Positions 37,101-46,135 of a DNA stretch of 60,110 bases are shown here, one piece after another. The DNA comes from a virus. Each line of letters begins with the position of its first letter. Positions within the stretch are counted from its first letter, which is position 1. The position numbers and the translations under genes were made by a program. The DNA lies in the IMG/VR virus record IMGVR_UViG_3300008110_000109, positions 1-60,110 of that record. One strand, 5' to 3'. Under the pieces are notes generated by a model. The model saw only the letters and a list, made by a program, of their open reading frames with translations. It did no database searches and was not told the origin of the DNA.

Positions 37101-38067
37101 GAATGAATTTTGTTGTGTTAATTTCAGGTTGGCAGTAACAAAATTCTTTATAGCACGTAGTTGGAATAATATTGGGATTAAATTTCTCTATAAAATTGGT
37201 ATCTAAAATATTGTGTTTATAATTCAAATCATATAGATTCTCTCCGCAGGCACCTTGTAAGTTTCCAACTTTATCAATATACAAGGTATCTATTCCTATA
37301 TTACATTTCCAATTTTTAAATCTATTCAAATTATTTAAAGACAACCAATTATTAGAAACGTTAGTTTTTTTAAAATTATTGTAGGTTATTGTAGGTCGTA
37401 CATTAGGTATTTTTTTAGATCTAAACCAATAAAAAGGATTTGGAATTCTTTTCAAAGATTTAGAAATAAAGTTTTTTTGATCAGCAGTATATGTTATAGT
37501 TTCATGAAATACTTCTAATGCAGTAATTGGCCATCTATACTTACTACGTTTTAATTGATCAATTATATCAAGGCATTTATTCCATTCGTGCGGGTCCATT
37601 AATACCATTGCTGTAAGATTTACATTTTTTTTATAAAGTAAATCTGCTACTGAAATCACATGATCACTTTTAATATACTGGTGATGACAACTAATCATTA
37701 CATGATCAAATAAATGTGCATTATCATTCCACCACCTTAATGTTCTACTACCATTGGTAGAGATACTGACCAACACATCAAAATTTTCCTTGAAGTGTTG
37801 TATAAAAGATTCTATGTTAGGCCATATAGTAGGTTCGCCACCAATAATATGTAATAAAAATTTTGTTTTGTTTTTATTATTTTTATAGTAGTTTAATAAA
37901 AAAGAAAGATTCTGAGTTAAGGGTTCTAAATCTGGCCATTTATGAGTTCCTTCATTGCTACCGGGAAAACAATACCAGCACTTGTAATTGCACATATTAC
38001 TTAAAAACAATTCTATTCTTAAAAAATTAGAATTGACATTTGAATCTATTTTTATAATTTCATTCAT
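37084..38067 (-). CDS. Radical-SAM/SPASM-like protein
   Basis: The 327-residue protein has SNMCNYKCWYCFPGSNEG (CxxxCxxC near 26-33), LHIIGGEPTIWPN and STNGSRTL. A C-terminal cluster follows: NWKCNIGIDTLYIDKVGNLQ, CGENL, CYKEFCYCQPE. It is a paralog of the proteins at 36195 and 47465. Codon use is especially AT-rich and Lys/Asn-rich. It overlaps the SGNH gene upstream by eight nt. Confidence 0.87.
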   Translation of the reverse strand: MNEIIKIDSNVNSNFLRIELFLSNMCNYKCWYCFPGSNEGTHKWPDLEPLTQNLSFLLNYYKNNKNKTKFLLHIIGGEPTIWPNIESFIQHFKENFDVLVSISTNGSRTLRWWNDNAHLFDHVMISCHHQYIKSDHVISVADLLYKKNVNLTAMVLMDPHEWNKCLDIIDQLKRSKYRWPITALEVFHETITYTADQKNFISKSLKRIPNPFYWFRSKKIPNVRPTITYNNFKKTNVSNNWLSLNNLNRFKNWKCNIGIDTLYIDKVGNLQGACGENLYDLNYKHNILDTNFIEKFNPNIIPTTCYKEFCYCQPEINTTKFIPIKPV

Positions 38068-38797
38068 ATAAGTGTTTCATAACATACTTGGCGATTTGAA
38101 TTTGACCGTTAAGATTTGGATGTCCGCCTGCACACATATTATCTTTACATATAATAGACAGGTACTCGTTACCTAAATAATATTTCTGTATATGTGATAA
38201 AAACACATTTGAAAAATTATTGTAGTCATACATTTGAAGTAGTTTAATTTCTATTCCTCTAACAAGACAAAAATCTATAGTACTTAAAATATCTTTATGG
38301 TACTTGCATACTATATGCTCGTCGGGCCAGGATGCTAGTCCTCTAATAGTTGCTCTCTCTGCGGTATCATACGATGTTTCGTCATCGATCACAACTGATG
38401 CCCATTTTGATTCATGAACAAATGGTGTGTCATTATTAGGATACAATGTTCTATAAGGTATTGTACATTGTATCAATACCAGTATATCTTTTGGTTCAAA
38501 CTTTTCCAGCAGCCCTAGTAACTTTTCTTTAGAATTAATATCTATCTGTTCTTGACTGCTACCGCCGTGTGCCTGATTAAGGACATCGATTCCAGTAAGT
38601 TTAGATAGTTGATTAGGCCATGCTGCTTCTTTTTCTGCATAATACAATTCAGACTCTTTACTGAATTCCCCTGCATCATACCATGCAGCTTTTACTTTTC
38701 GAATTTGTTCTAGATTAAGATTAGGAAAAAATTTATCATTAGCAGCTTCTACCCCCGAAGTCCAACTACAGCCATTTGCGTATATTATTTTGTACAT
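38060..38797 (-). CDS. SGNH/GDSL-type hydrolase-like protein
   Basis: The 245-residue protein begins IIYANGCSWTSGVEA, with Ser near residue 11, followed by LNQAHGGSSQEQID, the Gly/Asn block near 90, and a C-terminal GGHPNLNGQIQIA with the catalytic His. Together these give a full Ser-Gly-Asn-His set. It lies between two rSAM genes and overlaps both. Possibly a deacylase acting on the rSAM-modified product. Confidence 0.75.
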   Translation of the reverse strand: MYKIIYANGCSWTSGVEAANDKFFPNLNLEQIRKVKAAWYDAGEFSKESELYYAEKEAAWPNQLSKLTGIDVLNQAHGGSSQEQIDINSKEKLLGLLEKFEPKDILVLIQCTIPYRTLYPNNDTPFVHESKWASVVIDDETSYDTAERATIRGLASWPDEHIVCKYHKDILSTIDFCLVRGIEIKLLQMYDYNNFSNVFLSHIQKYYLGNEYLSIICKDNMCAGGHPNLNGQIQIAKYVMKHLYE

Positions 38798-40173
38798 ATA
38801 TGTTTCAACTCCGGGAAGACTTTAGAAAAATTAGTTCCTCGAACGTTATCCATCTTTTCAATATATTCAACAAATGCAGGTAACTGAGCAGTATGGTCTT
38901 CAGCATCCATAAAGTCTAATACTGCTTGCCAGCGTTTCCATCCGTAGGGATTGTGTTTCCAGTAATCTTCATCTTGGCGATAGTTGGTGTACAGCCATGT
39001 AGCTAGATCAGCAAACTTTTGTCTTATTTCAACCTTGTCTTCTTCCGGCAAACATTTAATACTTAAAAATGTAGGAATATACAAAAGGTGCATGTTGATA
39101 ATTCCGCCGCCGGCTTGAATACCGCCAGTGACATTTTCAAAGTTTACTTTCTTAAAATTCTGCTGAATCTTCCACTTGGCTAGTTCAGGCAAGTGTTTGA
39201 TGTTTAATATCTGTATAGCAGTAGCAATACTAACTTGTATGTTGTCAGGAGTATTGTCCAGCTTGTGAAGATTTTGTTCTATTGTAGTCCAATCACTAGG
39301 ATAGCGAATATAGAAATTTCTACTGTCCACTGCGTCAATACTAAATCCTACTTTAACTTTTTTAAACTGTTTCCATAGGTCAATAATATCATCGTCTACT
39401 AATAATCCATTTGTATTGTAGCGTACAAGGATCTTGTCTGCGTAACCCTGTCTAATAATTTCTTCAAGGAACAACTTATGCTCTTTGATCAGCAATGGTT
39501 CACCGCCGGCAAAGTACACCTGCTTGAGGTTAGGAATCTGTGCGTACATCTCTTTCCAAAAGTCTGGATTTTCATACCAGTAGTTGTCAAACGTATCGCT
39601 GTTCCATGACATTTGTTCTTTGAGCTCTTTGGCCTGAAATAACGGATATACTTTTTTGTGATCCGCTACCCACATACTGCTGTCATGTGGACTACACATA
39701 ATACATTTTAAGTTACAGGTATGTCCTAGTCGCAAGTCTAGATAAACTAGTGATTCGGGAACTGTACCATCTTCTTCAGTTTGTTTTATAAGCTCAGGCA
39801 AATCTATACCATCTTCAACCCATGTGCCAGTTTCCCAAATACGCTTACTAGCAACACCGTTAAATTCTTCTTTATGACATTTGGCACAACTAGCAGGAAT
39901 CTTTCCTTCCAACATGGTCAGGCGTACAACCTTCATGTACTCGTTGTTCCAAGCACTCATAGGAGTTTCGCGGCCAAAGTTTGCTGGTCGGCCTGTTTCG
40001 TTTTTTACTAGACCAATTTCGTGGTCAGTGCCTGCTCCACTACTGTTAGCATTACAGCACAATCGCATATCACCGTTAGGACGGGTAGCAAAGTGTATCC
40101 ATGGTAACACACAGAAAGTTTTACTTCCTGTCAGTGTTTCTATTTTATCTTGCCATTGTTTAATTTTATTCAT
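38785..40173 (-). CDS. Twitch-type radical-SAM protein
   Basis: The ATG at 40173 is preferred to an in-frame GTG 15 nt upstream. The 462-residue product has SKTFCVLPWIHFATRPNG, CCNANSSG and CAKCHKEEF at its N terminus. GHTCNLKCIMCSP (CxxxCxxC), VYFAGGEPLLIKEH and FSIDAVDSRNFYIRYPSDW follow. It is closest in layout to the protein at 33101. It overlaps the SPASM rSAM gene at 40166 by eight nt and the SGNH gene by 13 nt. Confidence 0.87.
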   Translation of the reverse strand: MNKIKQWQDKIETLTGSKTFCVLPWIHFATRPNGDMRLCCNANSSGAGTDHEIGLVKNETGRPANFGRETPMSAWNNEYMKVVRLTMLEGKIPASCAKCHKEEFNGVASKRIWETGTWVEDGIDLPELIKQTEEDGTVPESLVYLDLRLGHTCNLKCIMCSPHDSSMWVADHKKVYPLFQAKELKEQMSWNSDTFDNYWYENPDFWKEMYAQIPNLKQVYFAGGEPLLIKEHKLFLEEIIRQGYADKILVRYNTNGLLVDDDIIDLWKQFKKVKVGFSIDAVDSRNFYIRYPSDWTTIEQNLHKLDNTPDNIQVSIATAIQILNIKHLPELAKWKIQQNFKKVNFENVTGGIQAGGGIINMHLLYIPTFLSIKCLPEEDKVEIRQKFADLATWLYTNYRQDEDYWKHNPYGWKRWQAVLDFMDAEDHTAQLPAFVEYIEKMDNVRGTNFSKVFPELKHICTK

Positions 40174-41206
40174 TGCAGTTTTTAGCACATGACCATGGCT
40201 TATTTGGTCCGGTGGTTATTTCATTGAGATTAGACCAAATGCCGTCTTCGATTGCTGTACTATTTAAATTAAAAATTCCTAGACTTTTAAATTTATTTTT
40301 AGTATCTTCAACCATTTTATTTCTTAAACTATGTATAGTAATTTTTTCTTTAAGAGGTTCTTCTAACCAATCACTGCCTACCCAGCAACATGGCAACACG
40401 TTACCTCGACTGTCAATATACAGTTCTTTATTGTTTATACATCTAGGTTTTACTGTAGCAGCAGAAACCTGAGATTCCCAAGATTTAAGATTAGCTGCTA
40501 CTTCTTCTAATTTGATCACAGCTACTTTTTTAAAACGTTCAGTGACAGCAGGTTTAAGACTATATTCATAGTTGCCATTTCTATCCTCAACATTAAACTG
40601 TTCCATGTCATAAAATCTAGCAGTTGATTTAAAATTAACTTTACCAAATCCTATATCTAGCATTTCTTTTTCAAACTGATCTGCTTCGAGCTCGTTATGT
40701 TCAAAAATTAAACAATCAACAGTAGCGTAGCCTCCGGCATCTATAAATGCTTTTGCATTAGCTATAATTTTGTTCCAATCTGTTCCCCGACGATATAATA
40801 CATGACTGTCAGCAAAACCATCTATGCCAAATGTTACTTCGTGTTTGTCTTTGAGTGCTTTTGCTAGATTAGCCCACCATGTTGTAGATCTAGCACTACC
40901 ATTTGTGTGTAGACCTAATCTTACATGAGGGTTGGCGTTACGAATATATTCAAAAATTTCAAGACAGTCTTGTGCTATAATAGGGTCACCATAATTACCA
41001 CAGGCATAAAAATTAGAAAGTTTAGATAGAAAATCTAAAGAGAACCAACTTTTAAATTGATCTAAAGTAATTTCATTTTTTCCAACAAAAGAACGTTCTT
41101 GTCCTCCGTTGTAGTTTCTAGCACACATAGGACAGCTAGCTTGACATTTATCTGTAAGCTCAATGTGCAGTTGTTCTATAAGGTGTAAATGATTTAAGCC
41201 GGGCAT
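40166..41206 (-). CDS. Radical-SAM/SPASM protein
   Basis: The 346-residue protein has IELTDKCQASCPMCARNYNG (CxxxCxxC near 21-28), NFYACGNYGDPIIAQD in the GGE position, and LHTNGSARST. C-terminal SPASM cysteines are KPRCINNKELYIDSRGNVLP, CCWVGS and WSCAKNCNE. This matches SPASM enzymes that modify peptides or mature enzymes. Its start overlaps the 3' end of the 61-residue protein at 41194, a possible peptide substrate. Confidence 0.87.
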   Translation of the reverse strand: MPGLNHLHLIEQLHIELTDKCQASCPMCARNYNGGQERSFVGKNEITLDQFKSWFSLDFLSKLSNFYACGNYGDPIIAQDCLEIFEYIRNANPHVRLGLHTNGSARSTTWWANLAKALKDKHEVTFGIDGFADSHVLYRRGTDWNKIIANAKAFIDAGGYATVDCLIFEHNELEADQFEKEMLDIGFGKVNFKSTARFYDMEQFNVEDRNGNYEYSLKPAVTERFKKVAVIKLEEVAANLKSWESQVSAATVKPRCINNKELYIDSRGNVLPCCWVGSDWLEEPLKEKITIHSLRNKMVEDTKNKFKSLGIFNLNSTAIEDGIWSNLNEITTGPNKPWSCAKNCNE

Positions 41207-41379
41207 TTTTCAAGAATAGAAAATACATCGTTGCCTAGTTCTTGTACCACAACTTGATAAGCATTGGGATTTTCTTTTATTTTCAAAAGAGTTTTGTATA
41301 ATACAATATTCTGTTGTTGTATTTCCATAAATTTCTTAATATAAAATGGATCTTGAAAAACTGGATTTTCTTCTGACAT
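41194..41379 (-). CDS. Small protein between a SPASM enzyme and a prolyl-hydroxylase-like enzyme (possible peptide substrate)
   Basis: The ATG at 41379 has AGGAAA upstream on the minus strand and overlaps the stop of the hydroxylase gene (TAATG). The 61-residue product starts MSEENPVFQDPFYIKKFMEI, is mostly helical with many Q, K and L residues, and ends LEKCPA. It sits exactly where a precursor peptide would be expected, between two potential modifying enzymes, and overlaps the SPASM gene by 13 nt. It could equally be a small structural or chaperone-like protein. No family was recognised. Confidence 0.6.
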   Translation of the reverse strand: MSEENPVFQDPFYIKKFMEIQQQNIVLYKTLLKIKENPNAYQVVVQELGNDVFSILEKCPA

Positions 41380-41993
41380 TAAAATTTCCTTTGTGAATAA
41401 CCAACTCTCGGTCTGTCTGCAAAGAAACAACTGGCAATCCATTTACAGCCTTTGGTTATCAAAGTGCTTTCATGTATAGTTGACCAATTTGTTTCTTCAT
41501 CGTAATTTTGTTGAAAATATAAAAATGAGCCAGCTTTGGGTTTTATAGAAACATTATACTTTGGAAACAGAGTATCTCCTCCACTCATATCATCATTAAA
41601 ATAAAAAATCCCAGTACCTACTCTATCGCCGCCATGTTTGTAATAGTTAATCTGCCTTGGATCGTACGGATAGTCGTGATGAAGATCTAAATAACGTCCT
41701 TCAGGATAGTTATAGATATCAATTGCCTCAATATGATTGAAAGGAATTTTAGCGCATCGAACAATCGCACTGGCTAACTTGTCATAGTGATGCGGATCCA
41801 TACCCCAGCTTATACCTCTGTTCTCAACTAGTTCAGTAACCTGTGCATAAGATTCTTGTCTACTCTGTGTTCCACTGTTTGGATTCATAGTGTCTTTAGT
41901 GTGTTTGGCAATAATCTCTTGACAAAGGTCTAAAGAGATAGCATCTTCAAACACAGATATTCTAGGTGCCTCTAAATAAACAATTTCTTTCAT
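41379..41993 (-). CDS. Prolyl-4-hydroxylase-like 2OG oxygenase
   Basis: The 204-residue protein has YLDLHHDYPYDPRQ, with H-x-D near 113-115, GGDRVGTGIFYFNDDMSGGD, and TLFPKYNVSIKPKAGSFLYF. HESTLITKGCKWIASCFF has the distal His and the Lys that binds 2OG in prolyl 4-hydroxylases. This is the full family signature, the clearest 2OG enzyme in the island. The substrate may be a peptide proline or another amino acid. It is coupled to the fusion protein upstream by a four-nt overlap. Confidence 0.88.
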   Translation of the reverse strand: MKEIVYLEAPRISVFEDAISLDLCQEIIAKHTKDTMNPNSGTQSRQESYAQVTELVENRGISWGMDPHHYDKLASAIVRCAKIPFNHIEAIDIYNYPEGRYLDLHHDYPYDPRQINYYKHGGDRVGTGIFYFNDDMSGGDTLFPKYNVSIKPKAGSFLYFQQNYDEETNWSTIHESTLITKGCKWIASCFFADRPRVGYSQRKF

Positions 41994-42718
41994 AGTGTCT
42001 CTTCTAGTAATTTTTCTATCTCTGCGGTTAATGCTAATGGGTCAGTCATGTGATCAAAGCTTAACACAGTTGACCCAACACAATTAATAAGATACTTATG
42101 AAAGTTCCATTGAGGTGCATGTCCTGTCTTTTCAGATAACATTTTATAAAGAGAATGCACAGAGTTATCTGTGTCTTCTAGTTGCTGGCCTGGCTGTATA
42201 CTGTCTTTGTTAACACAGTTAATCTTTTCCATGACCTTAAATGTTACACCATAATTGAGTTTACAAAAAGGTTCAATTTCACTATTAGTTAAAGGTTCTT
42301 GACCTGCAAAGTTGTTTGTTGGAAATGCTATCACTGCCAGGCCCTTGTCTTTGTAAAGTTGATGTAGTTTTTCTAAACTTTCATACTGGGGAGTTAATCC
42401 ACATTTACTTGCAGTATTAACTACTAACACTACCTGCCCAAGGTATTGAGAAAAATGAATCTTTTCTCCCTTAAGACTAACCATTTCATGATCATAAAAA
42501 CTTAAATCTTGTGTCTCGGTCACTTCGATATCCTCTGCTTCTAATCCTAACGAACCTTCAACTCGAGTAAATTTAACTTTTTGAAATTCAAATAAAGTTT
42601 GAGGGTTAGTTTTTACCTTCCACTTTTCTGCAAAGACTTGCCGTCTGTCGGTGTCAGATATAATAAACCCTATACCCTTGGCGTCATTAAACCATTTTAC
42701 TGTTCCGCTGTCTATCAT
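41990..42718 (-). CDS. Cold-shock-like domain fused to glutathione peroxidase
   Basis: The 242-residue protein has two domains. Residues 4-66 (GTVKWFNDAKGIGFII, VKFTRVEGSLGLEAEDIEV) match the cold-shock OB fold, with RNP1-like KGIGFI but a changed RNP2 (VFAEKW). Residues 72-242 are a glutathione peroxidase: VVNTASKCGLTPQYE with peroxidatic Cys106, AFPTNNFAGQEP with the Gln, and APQWNFHKYLI with the Trp/Asn. It uses Cys, not selenocysteine. Glutathione peroxidases reduce peroxides with thiols. I know of no standard fusion with a cold-shock domain. There are coupled genes on both sides. Confidence 0.85.
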   Translation of the reverse strand: MIDSGTVKWFNDAKGIGFIISDTDRRQVFAEKWKVKTNPQTLFEFQKVKFTRVEGSLGLEAEDIEVTETQDLSFYDHEMVSLKGEKIHFSQYLGQVVLVVNTASKCGLTPQYESLEKLHQLYKDKGLAVIAFPTNNFAGQEPLTNSEIEPFCKLNYGVTFKVMEKINCVNKDSIQPGQQLEDTDNSVHSLYKMLSEKTGHAPQWNFHKYLINCVGSTVLSFDHMTDPLALTAEIEKLLEETL

Positions 42719-42721
42719 AAA

Positions 42722-43282
42722 TCACCAAAAGTTAAAAAGATATTTAGGACCTAGGCCTGCGTTAACTCCTGCATGCCAATATCGTCTACTGTCCCATTTA
42801 TAGGTAGCACCCTGTGGTTGATTATAAAAACATTGATTATCTACCAGTACCGCATGTCCAAATGCTGGCTGCGTAATATGACAATGAAATCTAATCTTAT
42901 CTGGCTCTAACATAAACTGTGCTTCGTTGTCGTGAACGTCCCAGTGCAATGGAGCCATCTTACCTGGATGTATTCTACTGATCCATGCAGTATTCCATGT
43001 CTTCATACCAACGAAGTCAGCAAACTTTTCAACAACTTCAATAGAAAAATTCTTTTCAGGCAAGAACATATCCCACTCAACTGTGCCGCCATCTTTGAAT
43101 AACTTATATCCTGCATTTTCCCATGCGTCTAGAACAGCATCAAGGCCGGGAACATTGTCTCCACGTTTGTGACTAGGTCCTACATAAGCAGGCTCTTGAT
43201 CTTTTATATGGTCAATTACTGCATCCCAGTCAATAATATTACCAAGAATTTTACCACAATTTCCAATATACTCTACAGTCAT
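42722..43282 (-). CDS. 2OG-oxygenase-like protein, paralog 1 of three
   Basis: The 186-residue protein has APLHWDVHDNEAQF, with HWD as the metal pair near 110, and KWDSRRYWHAGVNAGLGPKYLFNFW, with the distal His. It shares an N-terminal VINWDEVI-like motif, HPGKMAPLHWD versus VPYHWD, and YxWxxRxxWHAxxNxGxxxxYLFxF with the next two genes. No C-terminal Arg follows the distal His, so 2OG binding differs. The three genes are adjacent and probably arose by tandem duplication. Confidence 0.72.
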   Translation of the reverse strand: MTVEYIGNCGKILGNIIDWDAVIDHIKDQEPAYVGPSHKRGDNVPGLDAVLDAWENAGYKLFKDGGTVEWDMFLPEKNFSIEVVEKFADFVGMKTWNTAWISRIHPGKMAPLHWDVHDNEAQFMLEPDKIRFHCHITQPAFGHAVLVDNQCFYNQPQGATYKWDSRRYWHAGVNAGLGPKYLFNFW

Positions 43283-43902
43283 TTTTTGTATCCTAAAAAA
43301 TGAAACAAATAATAAGTTTCAAATCCGCTGTTAGCAGCAGCATGCCAATTCTTTCTATGCTTCCATTGATAGATACTGTGTTTCTTTTCGTTATAAAAAC
43401 AATGCTCATCTACCATAAGAAAGTGGCCAGGCTGTTGTTCTTGCATAAAACATACATATCTTACAAGATCTAAATCTTTCCACTCTTTTTCTTTGTCTTC
43501 TAAATCCCAATGGTAAGGAACTGTTACACCTGGACGTACTTCACTGACAAATACACGCAGAGGTTCTGCATTGACAATTTTTGCAAATTGATTTTGTATT
43601 TCAATATCAAAATGCTCGCCTGGATAATAATCCATCCATATAATATCTTGTATTCTATAGTTTGCGTTACGCCATATGCTTATTAAATCATAGAAGCAAT
43701 CGCCTAGATCGTCATCATCTTCAGGTGCAGGATCGTTAGTAAAAAATGTAAAGGGTCTGCCTTCTCGTATAGGTACATCACCGTCAGCTATCATAACGCT
43801 ATTATTATCTCCGTTAGTAGCACCATTAATTTCAGCAATTATTTTGTCCCAGTCTATTAGTCCTTCAGTAGACCCAGCATGAGAATGTACGTTTTTGTTC
43901 AT
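43279..43902 (-). CDS. 2OG-oxygenase-like protein, paralog 2 of three
   Basis: The 207-residue protein has VRPGVTVPYHWDLEDKEKEW, with HWD, CFMQEQQPGHFLMVDEHCFY, and YQWKHRKNWHAAANSGFETY, with the distal His. It is clearly more similar to the protein at 43899 than to the one at 42722 (shared RVFVSEVRPG, RYVCFMQEQ). N-terminal LIDWDKIIAEI repeats in all three. It overlaps both neighbours by four nt. Confidence 0.75.
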   Translation of the reverse strand: MNKNVHSHAGSTEGLIDWDKIIAEINGATNGDNNSVMIADGDVPIREGRPFTFFTNDPAPEDDDDLGDCFYDLISIWRNANYRIQDIIWMDYYPGEHFDIEIQNQFAKIVNAEPLRVFVSEVRPGVTVPYHWDLEDKEKEWKDLDLVRYVCFMQEQQPGHFLMVDEHCFYNEKKHSIYQWKHRKNWHAAANSGFETYYLFHFLGYKK

Positions 43903-44525
43903 GGCTTGTATCCTAGATAATGAAATAGATAATAAGGTTTAAAACCACAATTTACACCAGCATGCCAATTCTTTCTACTGCGCCATTGATAGATTGAATT
44001 TTTAGGAAGACCGTACATTATTTCCTCATCTAAAAAAAGCAAATGGCCTGGCTCTTGCTCTTGCATAAAACATACATAACGGACCATCTCTCCTAGTTTG
44101 ACCCATTCTACTTCAAAGTCTTCAATGTCCCAGTGATACGGAACCATCTTACCAGGACGCACTTCACTGACAAATACACGCAGAGGCTTGGCGCCTACTA
44201 GTTCTTCAAACTTCTGTTGTACTGAATAATCAAAATGCTGTCCAGGGTAGTAGTCATACCATTCTATATCACTTAATCTATAATTGGCTTTTTCCCAAAT
44301 AGAAATAAGATCATAGTAACTTTGCGTAAGACCTGTTACGTCTTCTTGTTTAACTTGAATATCTGCATCTTTAAACAGCTCACCCGATTCTATATTATCG
44401 TCTACACGTTCCATAACTGTGCTTACGCTGTTGCGATCAGGGTTAGGCGAGTTTTGACAGGACAATATAACTTCGTCCCAATTTATAACGCTTTCTGTAG
44501 AAGTTATAAACTTATGTCTGCTCAT
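43899..44525 (-). CDS. 2OG-oxygenase-like protein, paralog 3 of three
   Basis: The start MSRHKFITSTESVINWDEVI at 44525 is chosen because it aligns with the paralogs; a longer reading begins eight codons upstream inside the preceding gene. The 208-residue product has VPYHWDIEDFEVEW, with HWD, VRYVCFMQEQEPGHLLFLDE, and YQWRSRKNWHAGVNCGFKPY. Recent duplication is suggested by identical blocks with the protein at 43279. Confidence 0.75.
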   Translation of the reverse strand: MSRHKFITSTESVINWDEVILSCQNSPNPDRNSVSTVMERVDDNIESGELFKDADIQVKQEDVTGLTQSYYDLISIWEKANYRLSDIEWYDYYPGQHFDYSVQQKFEELVGAKPLRVFVSEVRPGKMVPYHWDIEDFEVEWVKLGEMVRYVCFMQEQEPGHLLFLDEEIMYGLPKNSIYQWRSRKNWHAGVNCGFKPYYLFHYLGYKP

Positions 44526-45216
44526 GCTTAAAAATCTCTTTGTATACAAATTCCATGCTATGCTTCCCCCACATTACATGGTGTTGCATTGAGTTACGAA
44601 ACATTATTTCTAGATTATAATTACCATCAGTGTTTATACCGCCCGTTTCGTCTAATCGAAATCTAGCAGTTGGATGTATAATTGAATCCATTACTGCCCC
44701 TGGAATATACGGATTTGTCACCGGCACACAACCATACCAATCTATTGATCGCATGTTTGCATCGTCGTCTATATAATGACAGTGGGGATACATTGTTAGT
44801 TTGTAGACGCCTTTATTGTAGAGGTCTACCATGATATTTTTAATTTGATCTTGCCAGTCGAGGCAAACTTCGTTTAAATTTCTACCGCTGTAGATAATTT
44901 CATTACAGGTTTCTTTATACCATTTTAAAAATATCTTTTTTGAACTGTAGTCAATGTCTATAATTTCAGGTGCATACTTGCTGCCTTGAAATTTTAAAAT
45001 GTTGTTAACTTCATTTTCCCAAAACCAATTAACTGTATGTTCTGTATATAGAGGTCTGTTAGCAGTTTCAGCTTTTTGATATTTGTTATTGATGTTATAG
45101 TTTTTGCAAAATATTTTACCGTCTGGACTTATTAAAGGCTCGTAAGTTTGTTGGGCCATACATCGTCGGCCATCTGCATCTAATTTATAAAAACGAAACC
45201 ATTTGTCTACATTCAT
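44512..45216 (-). CDS. Kinase-fold-like protein, paralog of the protein at 28694
   Basis: The 234-residue protein shares with the one at 28694 the order KIFCKNYN, ENEVNNILKF, PEIIDIDYSSKKIFLKW, WQDQIKNIMVDLYNKGVYKL, HCHYIDDDANMRSIDWYGC and a helical tail. HCHYIDDDANMRSIDW looks like a kinase catalytic loop and DFG equivalent with changes. The fold is inferred from secondary structure pattern. It is placed next to an epimerase gene (one-nt gap). Confidence 0.5.
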   Translation of the reverse strand: MNVDKWFRFYKLDADGRRCMAQQTYEPLISPDGKIFCKNYNINNKYQKAETANRPLYTEHTVNWFWENEVNNILKFQGSKYAPEIIDIDYSSKKIFLKWYKETCNEIIYSGRNLNEVCLDWQDQIKNIMVDLYNKGVYKLTMYPHCHYIDDDANMRSIDWYGCVPVTNPYIPGAVMDSIIHPTARFRLDETGGINTDGNYNLEIMFRNSMQHHVMWGKHSMEFVYKEIFKHEQT

Positions 45217-45217
45217 T

Positions 45218-46135
45218 TTAGCACTTGAGTTTTTCTTTCCAGATATCTATAGTGAGATCAAGTCCTTGATCTAGAGATACTTTAGGACTCCAACCTGTAA
45301 CTTCAGTTATTAAGTTATGATTACTATTTAACCAGTATATTTCTCCAGGCCTAAATAGTTTAGTGTGCCAATTAATTTTTCCATTCCAATTAAGTTTTTT
45401 TGCAATTAAATCGGCGTAGTCTTTGATCTTGATAGGATTATCAGGACCTAGCGTAAAAATTTTACCGTTAACTTTGTCTGGATTGTTGATCACTGTTACC
45501 CAAGCATCAAGTAAATCATCGATATAGATAAAATTCCTGTAAGGTTCAGCATAACCAAAACTAACTTCTTGTTGATTGGTTAGCATTTGACTGATGATCT
45601 GCTCCGTGACAAAAAACTCGTTGTCTTTGCGTCCGTAACTATTAGTCTGTCGAATAGCCGTAAATGGTAGTCCTAAACATCGATGTGCATATTCTAAATA
45701 CTTTTCAACACCGTACTTGGCCACGGCATAAGGAGCATTAGGATTAGGCGTAGTATTTTCATCAAATGCTACATGAGTAGAAGGTTTACCGTGCTTTTCT
45801 ATTTCGTCACTGATAGGTTGCCATCCATATACTTCCATGGTACTGGCAAATACAAAACTCTTAAGATTTCTTACTGCGCTGGCCGCCTCAATCAAGTTAA
45901 CGCTGCCTACATAATTGATCTCACTAAAAGTTATTTGCTCGTAGAAACTCTGTTCTACTTCGGTTCTAGCAGCCAAGTGTACAATTACATCGGGTTTAAA
46001 ACTTAAGACTTCTAACTTAACAGCTTCGTAGTCACGAAGATCACTTTGCAAATGATGTAGTTCGTGTTGATCTTTAAGACGTTGTGTAAGATGTGACCCA
46101 ATAAATCCAGATGATCCTGTCATTAAAATTTTCAT
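45218..46135 (-). CDS. NAD-dependent nucleotide-sugar epimerase (extended SDR)
   Basis: The 305-residue protein starts MKILMTGSSGFIGSHLTQRL (TGxxGxxG). It has VHLAARTEVEQSFYE, ASTMEVYG, the YxxxK motif in PYAVAKYGVEKYLE and RQTNSYGRKD, and ends with GWSPKVSLDQGL as in UDP-glucose 4-epimerases. Length fits the family. It is a second sugar-nucleotide enzyme besides the one at 21955. It overlaps the methyltransferase-like gene by four nt. Confidence 0.88.
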   Translation of the reverse strand: MKILMTGSSGFIGSHLTQRLKDQHELHHLQSDLRDYEAVKLEVLSFKPDVIVHLAARTEVEQSFYEQITFSEINYVGSVNLIEAASAVRNLKSFVFASTMEVYGWQPISDEIEKHGKPSTHVAFDENTTPNPNAPYAVAKYGVEKYLEYAHRCLGLPFTAIRQTNSYGRKDNEFFVTEQIISQMLTNQQEVSFGYAEPYRNFIYIDDLLDAWVTVINNPDKVNGKIFTLGPDNPIKIKDYADLIAKKLNWNGKINWHTKLFRPGEIYWLNSNHNLITEVTGWSPKVSLDQGLDLTIDIWKEKLKC

